Below, piece by piece: positions 14,932 to 21,572 of a stretch of DNA of 64,000 bases. The notes under the pieces are model-generated. The model saw only the letters and a program-made list of their open reading frames with translations. It was not told the origin of the DNA and ran no database searches. A program made the translations under genes and the position numbers. Within the stretch, counting starts at the first letter, position 1, and each line of letters opens with the position of its first letter. Source of the DNA: an uncultured Lachnospiraceae bacterium (GTDB lineage Bacteria; Bacillota; Clostridia; Lachnospirales; Lachnospiraceae); NCBI GenBank assembly GCA_910578605.1, contig CAJTQG010000003.1, forward strand, positions 5,536-69,535, in the 5' to 3' direction.

Positions 14932-16257
14932 TTGCTTGAAATTAAAACGAATGAATCAGAAACAGCAGCAAAAATAATCGTTGTCGGCGTGGGCGGTGCA
15001 GGTAACAATGCAGTCAACCGGATGATTGATGAAAATATAAGTGGTGTGGAGTTTATTGGGGTAAATACTGATAAGCAGGCATTAAAGCTCTGTAAAGCGC
15101 CTACTTCCCTTCAAATTGGGGAAAAGCTTACAAAGGGGCTAGGTGCCGGAGCCAGACCGGAAATTGGTGAGAAGGCAGCAGAGGAAAATGTGGAGGAGCT
15201 GACTCAGGCCTTGAAGGGAGCAGATATGGTGTTTGTCACCTGTGGTATGGGAGGCGGAACCGGAACGGGAGCTGCTCCTGTTGTGGCAAAGATTGCCAAA
15301 GATATGGGTATCCTTACGGTTGGTGTTGTGACAAAGCCTTTTCGCTTTGAGGCAAAGACTCGTATGAACAATGCAATGACAGGAATAGACAAATTGAAAT
15401 CCAGTGTGGACACATTGATTGTCATTCCTAATGATAAATTATTAGAGATTGTGGACAGAAGGACAACAATGCCGGAAGCTTTGAAGAAGGCAGATGAAGT
15501 GCTTCAGCAGGCTGTGCAGGGAATTACAGATTTGATAAATGTTCCTGCTCTGATTAACTTGGATTTTGCAGATGTGCAGACAGTAATGACAGATAAGGGA
15601 ATTGCGCATATCGGTATTGGCAATGCTAAAGGTGACGAGAAGGCAAGTGAAGCGGTTCAGCTTGCTGTTACCAGCCCATTGCTGGAGACTACAATCAAGG
15701 GTGCATCCCATGTTATTATCAATATTTCCGGAGATATCAGCTTGATGGAAGCAAATGAATCCGCAAGCTATGTGCAGGAGCTGGCAGGAGAAAATGCCAA
15801 TATTATATTTGGTGCCCGTTATGATGATACATACCCAGACGAATGTACAATTACAGTGATTGCCACAGGATTAGAGACGGAGTCTGAGATGGCAAGCAGT
15901 ATTCAGGCGGAGATACCTTCCTTCAATCATGGACAAGTTGAGAGGAAACCACAGCCAGTGCCAAAGCAGGATATGAGATTTAGCACACAGCCGCCCGTTC
16001 AGAGTCAGCCAGCGGCTGGTCAGACTGCTGCGTCGCCTTCTGCAAGTGCAAGAAGTGTATCCAGAACTTCTACAGGTGCACCATTATCTCAGTCGGTTCC
16101 GGCAGGAGGATTTACAAGCAATATTCCTTCTCAGCCAAGAACAGAGCAGCCGGCTCAGACAGCAGTGCCCCCAAGGCCAATCTCCTCAGCCAGAAGGCCG
16201 GTTACCTCTAATGTGGAACAAAAGAGCATTGAAATTCCAGCTTTCTTAAAAAGATAA
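14932..16257 (+). CDS. ftsZ: Cell division protein FtsZ
   Basis: A 441-residue tubulin-like GTPase that forms the Z-ring. The N-terminus has VVGVGGAGNNAVNRMI, and the tubulin signature GGGTGTGAAP lies near residue 105. A conserved globular domain extends to about residue 315, followed by a Gln/Pro/Ser/Thr-rich linker of about 110 residues and the C-terminal peptide IEIPAFLKR that binds FtsA/SepF-type anchors. TTG 14932 is taken as the start because AAGGAGG (14917-14923) sits 8 nt before it; that ribosome binding site lies inside the longer frame opening at ATG 14914. Last gene of the cluster, with its own promoter and a strong terminator. Confidence 0.96.
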   Translation: MLEIKTNESETAAKIIVVGVGGAGNNAVNRMIDENISGVEFIGVNTDKQALKLCKAPTSLQIGEKLTKGLGAGARPEIGEKAAEENVEELTQALKGADMVFVTCGMGGGTGTGAAPVVAKIAKDMGILTVGVVTKPFRFEAKTRMNNAMTGIDKLKSSVDTLIVIPNDKLLEIVDRRTTMPEALKKADEVLQQAVQGITDLINVPALINLDFADVQTVMTDKGIAHIGIGNAKGDEKASEAVQLAVTSPLLETTIKGASHVIINISGDISLMEANESASYVQELAGENANIIFGARYDDTYPDECTITVIATGLETESEMASSIQAEIPSFNHGQVERKPQPVPKQDMRFSTQPPVQSQPAAGQTAASPSASARSVSRTSTGAPLSQSVPAGGFTSNIPSQPRTEQPAQTAVPPRPISSARRPVTSNVEQKSIEIPAFLKR

Positions 16258-16262
16258 ATAAC

Positions 16263-16302
16263 AAAAAAGCCCTGTGCTACACATACAGCACAGGGCTTTT
16301 TT
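16263..16302. terminator. Bidirectional terminator between ftsZ and nadC
   Basis: A perfect 16-bp inverted repeat, AAAAAAGCCCTGTGCT (16263-16278) and AGCACAGGGCTTTTTT (16287-16302), with an 8-nt loop. A and T runs flank it on both sides, serving ftsZ on the plus strand and nadC on the minus strand. Confidence 0.95.
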
Positions 16303-16305
16303 TAT

Positions 16306-17160
16306 CTAGATTGCTTTTAAATTTTTTAAAGATACGTCCAAGATGGGGGAGGAGTGTGTAAGTGCCCCGCTAGAGACATAGTCTACCCCTAAGCTGGTGA
16401 TTTTTTTAATATTTTCTTTTGTAATGTTGCCGGAGCATTCTGTCTCGGCTCTGCCGTCTATTATGGCAATTGCCTGTTTCATAGTAGCTTCGTCCATATT
16501 GTCTAGCATAATAATATCAGCTCCTGCCTCTACAGCTTCCCTGACCATATCTAAAGTTTCTGCTTCAATTTCGATTTTTCGCACAAAAGAGGCATATTCT
16601 TTTGCCATAGCAACAGCCTCCTTGACGCCTCCTGCGGCGCCAATATGATTATCTTTGATTAAGATGCCGTCGGAGAGATTGTATCGATGGTTGTAGCCGC
16701 CTCCTACCTTCACAGCATATTTTTCAAATAATCTCATATTTGGAGTGGTTTTTCTTGTATCCAGCAATTTAGTATGAGAGCCCTCTAACAGCTTTGCAAC
16801 ACTGTGGGTGTATGTGGCAATGCCGCTCATTCTCTGCAGATAATTCAGGGCAGTCCGCTCGCCGGACAGCAAAACTCTTATGTCTCCCGTAACCTTGGCA
16901 AGCAAATCACCACTGTGAATCTCATCTCCATCCTGAAAATAAGTCTCAAATTTTACATTTTCATCTAATAGAGTAAATACTCGGCAGAATATATGTATTC
17001 CTGCAAGGATGCCATCCTGCTTGCAGAGCAGGTCGGCGCTTCCTAGCTTATATTCCTTCATAACTGCATTGGTTGTGATATCTTCGCTTGTAATATCTTC
17101 CTTTAAAGCCATGCGCAGGTAATCATCTGCGTTTAATATAGTAGTGATTGGGTTATTCAT
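16306..17160 (-). CDS. nadC: Nicotinate-nucleotide pyrophosphorylase (carboxylating)
   Basis: A 284-residue quinolinate phosphoribosyltransferase that makes nicotinate mononucleotide from quinolinate and PRPP. The signatures are LSGERTALNYLQRMSGIAT (about residues 97-115), LDTRKTTPNMRLFEKYAVKVGGG, the DNH motif in LIKDNHIGAAGG, and the C-terminal IEIEAETLD, IIMLDNMDE and GVDYVSSGALTHS. The length is typical. Its start overlaps the end of nadB by 8 nt, so the two are translationally coupled. The C-terminus runs almost into the shared terminator with ftsZ. Confidence 0.96.
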   Translation of the reverse strand: MNNPITTILNADDYLRMALKEDITSEDITTNAVMKEYKLGSADLLCKQDGILAGIHIFCRVFTLLDENVKFETYFQDGDEIHSGDLLAKVTGDIRVLLSGERTALNYLQRMSGIATYTHSVAKLLEGSHTKLLDTRKTTPNMRLFEKYAVKVGGGYNHRYNLSDGILIKDNHIGAAGGVKEAVAMAKEYASFVRKIEIEAETLDMVREAVEAGADIIMLDNMDEATMKQAIAIIDGRAETECSGNITKENIKKITSLGVDYVSSGALTHSSPILDVSLKNLKAI

Positions 17161-18448
17161 TGTTTTTTATCCTTTCTGTTTTTGCATGTTCTATAGCATC
17201 TAACACAAGCTTTTTGTTTGCCTGTGCCAATTCCTCATAGTGAATGGTGATAAGGGGGTCAAAGATAAATACCGGTGCGGTTGTGCGCTGATAATGTTCG
17301 ATGATATGGCAGGCGGCCCGCTTGGCAAAAACTAAGCTCTCTAATAGGGAATTGCTTGCTAAGCGGTTTGCCCCGTGCACTCCATTACAGCTTGTCTCTC
17401 CCACGGCATAGAGATGCTCCATTGTAGTTTTACTGTATCGGTCTACATAAATACCACCCATAAAATAATGTTGGGAGGGCACAACGGGAATCCATTGCTT
17501 TGTCACATCATAACCTTCCATAAGGCACTGTCTGAAAATATTAGGGAAATGAGATTTGATAACCTCCTCCTGAATTTTTTCCATGGAAAGCCATACATGG
17601 GGCATATCATCCTTGTCCATCTGTTCATTGATGGCTTGTGTCACCACATCTCTAGGCAAAAGCTCATTGACAAATCTCTTTCCGTCTTTGCCATATAAAA
17701 GAGCGCCTTCCCCCCGCACTGACTCGGAGATAAGAAAACGTCTGCCCAGGGCTTCGGAGTACAATGTAGTGGGATGTATTTGTATGTAATCTAAATTTTC
17801 TAATTGGATGTGGTGCTTCATGGCAACTGCTAGGGCATCGGCGGTGAGGTGGCGGAAATTAGTTGAATTTTCATATAAACCGCCAAGGCCTCCGGTTGCC
17901 AGAATCGTGTAATCACCATAATAATCGGCACATTCCCTGTCATGTAATGTACGAACGCCAAAACAAATATTTCGGTAACACAGCAGGTCAATCATGGTAG
18001 TGTTTTCCATAATGGTGATATTGTCACGAATAAGTACAGCAGACAACAATTTGCTTGTAATTTCCCTGCCAGTGATATCCTCGTGAAATAAAATGCGGTT
18101 GGAGGAGTGGGCTCCCTCTCTAGTATAGAGAAATTCTCCGTTTTCCATGGCGAATTCTACCCCGTATCCGATTAAGTCAGAAATAATATTTTGGGAGGAG
18201 CGCAACATAATATGTACAGATTCTTTTCTGTTTTCATAATGACCAGCGTGCATAGTATCTTCAAAATAACTGTCATAGTCCTGTCCGTTTTTTAATACGC
18301 AGATACCACCCTGTGCCAAAAAGGAATCACTTTTGTCTGTCTGGGATTTTGTAATCATTAATATTTTTTTATGAATGGGAAAATTCAGAGCAGCAAATAA
18401 ACCGGCTGCACCGGTTCCCACGATGATAACATCATATTTATTTTCCAT
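17153..18448 (-). CDS. nadB: L-aspartate oxidase
   Basis: A 431-residue FAD-dependent oxidase or fumarate-linked dehydrogenase that converts L-aspartate to iminoaspartate for NAD synthesis. The FAD-binding start is YDVIIVGTGAAGLFAAL, followed by SDSFLAQGGICV, the active-site region IQIHPTTLY with SESVRGEGALLYGKDGKRF, and HYFMGGIYVDRYSKTTMEHL plus HGANRLASNSLLESLVF. It is shorter than the 500-530 residues of many NadB proteins, with a reduced C-terminal helical domain. ATG 18448 follows AAGGGTGAAAGAACTT; the open frame begins at a GTG 12 nt earlier. No nadA is adjacent, although nadA normally joins this operon. Confidence 0.93.
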   Translation of the reverse strand: MENKYDVIIVGTGAAGLFAALNFPIHKKILMITKSQTDKSDSFLAQGGICVLKNGQDYDSYFEDTMHAGHYENRKESVHIMLRSSQNIISDLIGYGVEFAMENGEFLYTREGAHSSNRILFHEDITGREITSKLLSAVLIRDNITIMENTTMIDLLCYRNICFGVRTLHDRECADYYGDYTILATGGLGGLYENSTNFRHLTADALAVAMKHHIQLENLDYIQIHPTTLYSEALGRRFLISESVRGEGALLYGKDGKRFVNELLPRDVVTQAINEQMDKDDMPHVWLSMEKIQEEVIKSHFPNIFRQCLMEGYDVTKQWIPVVPSQHYFMGGIYVDRYSKTTMEHLYAVGETSCNGVHGANRLASNSLLESLVFAKRAACHIIEHYQRTTAPVFIFDPLITIHYEELAQANKKLVLDAIEHAKTERIKNNE

Positions 18449-18572
18449 AAGTTCTTTCACCCTTAATTCTTTCTATTAGTCCCTTTCTATGCTCAAATGC
18501 TGCTTATTTCCTAAACACCTATTAAAATAAAATTCATATCTAAATACCACTATATATGAAAGGAAGTATAAC

Positions 18573-18686
18573 ATGAAACCTTTTGAAAAACAAGAGAAGG
18601 AAAAAGCTTTTGTGACAATATATAAAAAATTTAAGAAAAGAGTAAAAGGAAATTTTGTTGAAATTGCTATAAATTATCATAAATAA
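18573..18686 (+). CDS. Candidate 37-residue basic small protein
   Basis: The frame reads MKPFEKQEKEKAFVTIYKKF and continues for another 17 residues, ending INYHK. It is lysine-rich with amphipathic character and has no signal or membrane segment. GAAAGGAAG (18558-18566) lies 6 nt before the ATG, a better site than several real genes here have. It resembles nothing I recognise. It could be a genuine small protein, a leader peptide, or chance in A/T-rich DNA. Confidence 0.3.
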   Translation: MKPFEKQEKEKAFVTIYKKFKKRVKGNFVEIAINYHK

Positions 18687-18705
18687 TAAGGAAACACATA
18701 AAATA

Positions 18706-18748
18706 GTGCAAAGGCAGTCTTGCACTTACAGGAAAAATAAGATATAAC
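18706..18748 (+). promoter_or_regulatory. Promoter with inverted-repeat operator
   Basis: The -35 box TTGCAC (18720-18725), a 17-bp spacer and the -10 box TATAAC (18743-18748) precede the flavin reductase-like gene. The -35 box is also the right half of an inverted repeat, GTGCAA (18706-18711), 8 nt, TTGCAC (18720-18725), so a dimeric repressor binding there would occlude it. Confidence 0.55.
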
Positions 18749-18820
18749 TAGTGTATTGTATAAAACATAAGTTTAGGTTTTTAAAATACCTGAAATGCAG
18801 GAAGAAAGGAATGCAGGAAA

Positions 18821-19315
18821 ATGAAAGAGATAACAATGGAAGAGGTAAAAGAAAATGTATGTAAGCTGATAGGCAAGGATTGGATGCTGGTTGCCGCAGC
18901 AGACGGAGAAAAGGTCAATGCCATGACAGCCTCCTGGGGCGGTATGGGAGTTATGTGGGGGAAAAATGTGGCATTTCTTGTGATACGTCCTCAGAGATAT
19001 ACAAAGGAATTGATTGACAAATCCGATTATATTTCTTTGAATTTTTATGGGGAGGAGTATAGGAAAATGCTCAATTATATGGGTACTGTCAGCGGAAGAG
19101 AGGAAGATAAGATTCAAAAGTCTGGCTTACATACGTTATTTGATGGACAGACACCATATTTTGATGAGGCACGCATGGTTTTGATAACAAAGAAATTATA
19201 TGAACAGCCATTCACACCAGATGGCTTTTATGAAAAGGATTTGATTGAAAAGTGGTATCCTGCCGATGATTATCACACTATGTACATATGTGAAATTGAG
19301 AAGGTGCTTGTATAG
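18821..19315 (+). CDS. Flavin reductase-like domain protein
   Basis: A 164-residue protein of the FMN-binding split-barrel flavin reductase group. The core is visible in NAMTASWGGMGVMWGKNVAFL (about residues 28-48), RPQRYTKELIDKSDYISLNFYG and the GTVSGREEDKI segment, typical of small clostridial flavoproteins that bind FMN and use NAD(P)H or act as electron carriers. Substrate and partner are unknown. A strong promoter with an inverted repeat lies upstream, and AGAAAGGAATGCAGGAAA contains the ribosome binding site. It is not obviously coupled to the next gene, 55 nt away. Confidence 0.8.
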   Translation: MKEITMEEVKENVCKLIGKDWMLVAAADGEKVNAMTASWGGMGVMWGKNVAFLVIRPQRYTKELIDKSDYISLNFYGEEYRKMLNYMGTVSGREEDKIQKSGLHTLFDGQTPYFDEARMVLITKKLYEQPFTPDGFYEKDLIEKWYPADDYHTMYICEIEKVLV

Positions 19316-19370
19316 GACTTGCGTAAAGGGCTCAAATCAATGATATAGGTAGAAAAGAGGGGAATAAATA

Positions 19371-19724
19371 TTGAAAAATGTTATTGTATTGGGAAAGAGT
19401 TTATTGATTTCCTATGGAATCACTGCTGTTTTGCTTACAATAGGTGCTTTTGTTATGTTAAAGGCCCAGGTAAAGCAGTCACAAATGATGACATTGATTT
19501 ATGTTGTTTATGCGGTGGCTAATTTTGCCAGCGGATTTATATTGGGAAAGGCAAAGAAAGAAAAGAAATTTCTGTGGGGGCTGGCCGCAGGTATTATGTA
19601 TTTTATAGTGCTTTCTTTTATTTCTTTTGTAGTCAATCAAGGATTTTATCAAAATCCTATACAGGCTGCCCTCGCCTTAGGCGCCAGCGCAGTGTTTGGG
19701 ATGATTGGCGGCATGGCAGGATAA
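19371..19724 (+). CDS. TIGR04086-type four-helix membrane protein
   Basis: A 117-residue hydrophobic protein with four predicted transmembrane helices (about residues 9-28, 38-57, 65-83 and 94-115). A basic KAKKEKKF loop follows the second helix. It matches the small membrane protein family TIGR04086, which in Clostridia is commonly found next to the SCIFF peptide and the secD/secF genes; its function is unknown. The start is TTG at 19371 with AGAGGGG 8 nt upstream. Its position directly before scfA supports the call; a role in SCIFF handling or export is only inferred from neighbourhood. Confidence 0.75.
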   Translation: MKNVIVLGKSLLISYGITAVLLTIGAFVMLKAQVKQSQMMTLIYVVYAVANFASGFILGKAKKEKKFLWGLAAGIMYFIVLSFISFVVNQGFYQNPIQAALALGASAVFGMIGGMAG

Positions 19725-19789
19725 AAAGCACTCAATGCAAAGTCCTGGATGAACGGTAACAAAAAGTAACGAAATATTGCATAAATAGT

Positions 19790-19818
19790 TTGAATTGTAT
19801 TACAAGGTATGCTATAAT
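19790..19818 (+). promoter_or_regulatory. Sigma-A promoter of scfA
   Basis: The -35 box TTGAAT (19790-19795) and consensus -10 box TATAAT (19813-19818) have a 17-bp spacer. The predicted start near 19825 gives a 50-nt leader to the SCIFF precursor gene, which therefore has its own strong promoter. Confidence 0.8.
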
Positions 19819-19874
19819 AAGAAACTGTATTGTTTGATAAACATATGTTATATATGTAAATTAGGAGGTATACA

Positions 19875-20018
19875 ATGAAGCACGTAAAGACTTTAAGTAC
19901 AAATACTTTAAAAAATACGATGAAAAAGGGCGGATGCGGTGAGTGCCAGACATCCTGTCAGTCTGCTTGCAAGACTAGTTGCACAGTGGGAAATCAGACC
20001 TGTGAAAACAACAAGTAA
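19875..20018 (+). CDS. scfA: SCIFF ribosomally synthesised peptide precursor
   Basis: A 47-residue peptide, MKHVKTLSTNTLKNTMKKGG, followed by a core with six cysteines at 21, 24, 28, 32, 36 and 43, ending CENNK. This is the six-cysteines-in-forty-five (SCIFF) family found almost universally in Clostridia. The partner radical SAM enzyme installs a Cys-Thr thioether crosslink in studied members; threonines at 26, 34, 37 and 42 lie among the cysteines. AGGAGG (19863-19868) lies 6 nt before the ATG. It has its own promoter and is followed by hairpins and then the maturase gene. The biological role of the mature peptide is not known. Confidence 0.97.
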   Translation: MKHVKTLSTNTLKNTMKKGGCGECQTSCQSACKTSCTVGNQTCENNK

Positions 20019-20057
20019 GTCTCAGGTTAGTTTTATATTTCAATATAGCAATAGAAA

Positions 20058-20120
20058 GACGGAAAACGTTTTTTCTGTTGTTTCACAAGTAAGACTGTTT
20101 GGAATATTCCGAACAGTCTT
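20058..20120 (+). other. Tandem hairpins between scfA and scfB
   Basis: A strong stem, AAGACTGTTTGGAA (20091-20104) with TTCCGAACAGTCTT (20107-20120), has 14 pairs including one G-U and a two-base centre. It is preceded by a weaker stem, ACGGAAAA with TTTTCTGT, at about 20059-20078. No T run follows the strong stem. Likely functions are partial termination or protection of the scfA 3' end, so that precursor peptide is made in excess over the enzyme. Confidence 0.65.
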
Positions 20121-20147
20121 ATCATAGTGTTTGAAAGGGGAAAGACA

Positions 20148-21509
20148 TTGATACACGCATATAAAAATAATGGATATAACATCGTTTTGGATGTAAACAG
20201 CGGTTCTGTCCATGTGGTGGATGATGTGACATATGATGTGATTTCATTATTTGAAGATAAAACATGGGAACAGATTACGCAGGAGCTGTCCTCCGCTTAT
20301 GAGATAGAGCAGATTGAGGAAGCCCTGGGGGAAGTAAAGCAATTAAAGGAGGAGGAGCTTCTATTTACAGAAGATATCTATCAGGATTACATGATGGATT
20401 TTAAGAAAAGACAGACAGTAGTAAAAGCTTTGTGTCTGCATATTGCCCATGACTGTAATCTTGCCTGCCAATATTGTTTTGCCCAGGAGGGGGAATATCA
20501 TGGCCGAAGAGCGCTTATGAGCTTTGAGGTGGGAAAGGCAGCCCTGGATTTTTTGATTGCCAATTCCGGCAGCCGAGTTAATCTGGAAGTGGATTTTTTT
20601 GGCGGAGAGCCGCTGATGAACTGGGATGTAGTAAAGCAGCTGGTGGAGTACGGCAGAAGCAAGGAACAGGAGCATAATAAAAAGTTTCGTTTTACATTGA
20701 CAACCAATGGGGTTTTGCTGAATGATGATATATTGGAATTTGTCAATAAGGAAATGTCCAATGTTGTGCTGAGTCTGGATGGCAGAAAAGAAGTCAATGA
20801 CAAAATGAGACCTTTTCGAAACGGCAAAGGCAGCTATGATTTGATTGTACCTAAGTTCCAGCAGGTAGCTAGGAGCCGTAATCAAAGCAACTACTATGTA
20901 AGGGGTACATTTACAAGAGAAAATCTTGATTTCTCTAAGGATGTTATACATTTTGCTGATTTGGGATTTAAGCAGATGTCTATAGAGCCGGTTGTAGGTG
21001 GGGAGGACGAGCCTTACGCTATTCGGCAGGAGGATTTACCCCAGATTATGGAGGAGTATGACAAGCTTGCCCTGGAATATATTAAGAGAGCAAAAGAGGG
21101 AAGAGGTTTTCAGTTCTTTCATTTTATGATTGATTTAAATCAAGGACCATGTGTGGCAAAGCGTCTGTCAGGCTGCGGAAGCGGCACAGAATATTTGGCA
21201 GTTACCCCCTGGGGAGATTTCTATCCTTGTCACCAGTTTGTGGGACATGAGGAATTTCTTCTTGGAAACGTGTTTGAAGGTATAAACAAACCAGAGATCT
21301 GCAATGAGTTTAAAATGTGTAACGTCTATGCAAAAGAAAAATGTCAGAAATGCTTTGCAAAATATTATTGCAGTGGTGGATGTGCCGCCAATTCTTATCA
21401 ATTTCATGGTTCCATAAATGATACTTATGATATTGGGTGTGAGATGGAACGTAAGAGAGTGGAATGCTCTATTATGATAAAAGCAGCTCTGTCGGAGGAT
21501 CAACTATAA
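20148..21509 (+). CDS. scfB: SCIFF radical SAM maturase
   Basis: A 453-residue radical SAM/SPASM-type peptide-modifying enzyme. The N-terminal RiPP-recognition-like region (YKNNGYNIVLDVNSGSVHVV) is followed by the radical SAM cluster motif CNLACQYC (about residues 103-110), the glycine-rich DFFGGEPLMNW motif, and a C-terminal cysteine-rich region (CGSGTEYLAVTPWGDFYPC, then CQKC, YYCSGGC and GCEMERKRVEC) that ligates auxiliary 4Fe-4S clusters. It forms thioether bonds in the SCIFF peptide encoded just upstream. TTG 20148 is taken as start because AAAGGGG lies 7 nt before it; the open frame begins at GTG 20127 inside the ribosome binding region. Confidence 0.96.
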   Translation: MIHAYKNNGYNIVLDVNSGSVHVVDDVTYDVISLFEDKTWEQITQELSSAYEIEQIEEALGEVKQLKEEELLFTEDIYQDYMMDFKKRQTVVKALCLHIAHDCNLACQYCFAQEGEYHGRRALMSFEVGKAALDFLIANSGSRVNLEVDFFGGEPLMNWDVVKQLVEYGRSKEQEHNKKFRFTLTTNGVLLNDDILEFVNKEMSNVVLSLDGRKEVNDKMRPFRNGKGSYDLIVPKFQQVARSRNQSNYYVRGTFTRENLDFSKDVIHFADLGFKQMSIEPVVGGEDEPYAIRQEDLPQIMEEYDKLALEYIKRAKEGRGFQFFHFMIDLNQGPCVAKRLSGCGSGTEYLAVTPWGDFYPCHQFVGHEEFLLGNVFEGINKPEICNEFKMCNVYAKEKCQKCFAKYYCSGGCAANSYQFHGSINDTYDIGCEMERKRVECSIMIKAALSEDQL

Positions 21510-21572
21510 GACAGGCTGAGTTAAGGAACTGACAATTCCGTAGAACTTCAATTAAGAAAGGAAGAAATAATA

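Larger units (their letters stand above)
18449..18820. other. Divergent intergenic region nadB / flavin reductase gene
   Basis: About 370 bases between divergent genes. It holds a possible 37-codon plus-strand gene (18573-18686) and a clear plus-strand promoter with an inverted repeat over its -35 box (18706-18748). No confident nadB promoter was found on the minus strand. Confidence 0.5.
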
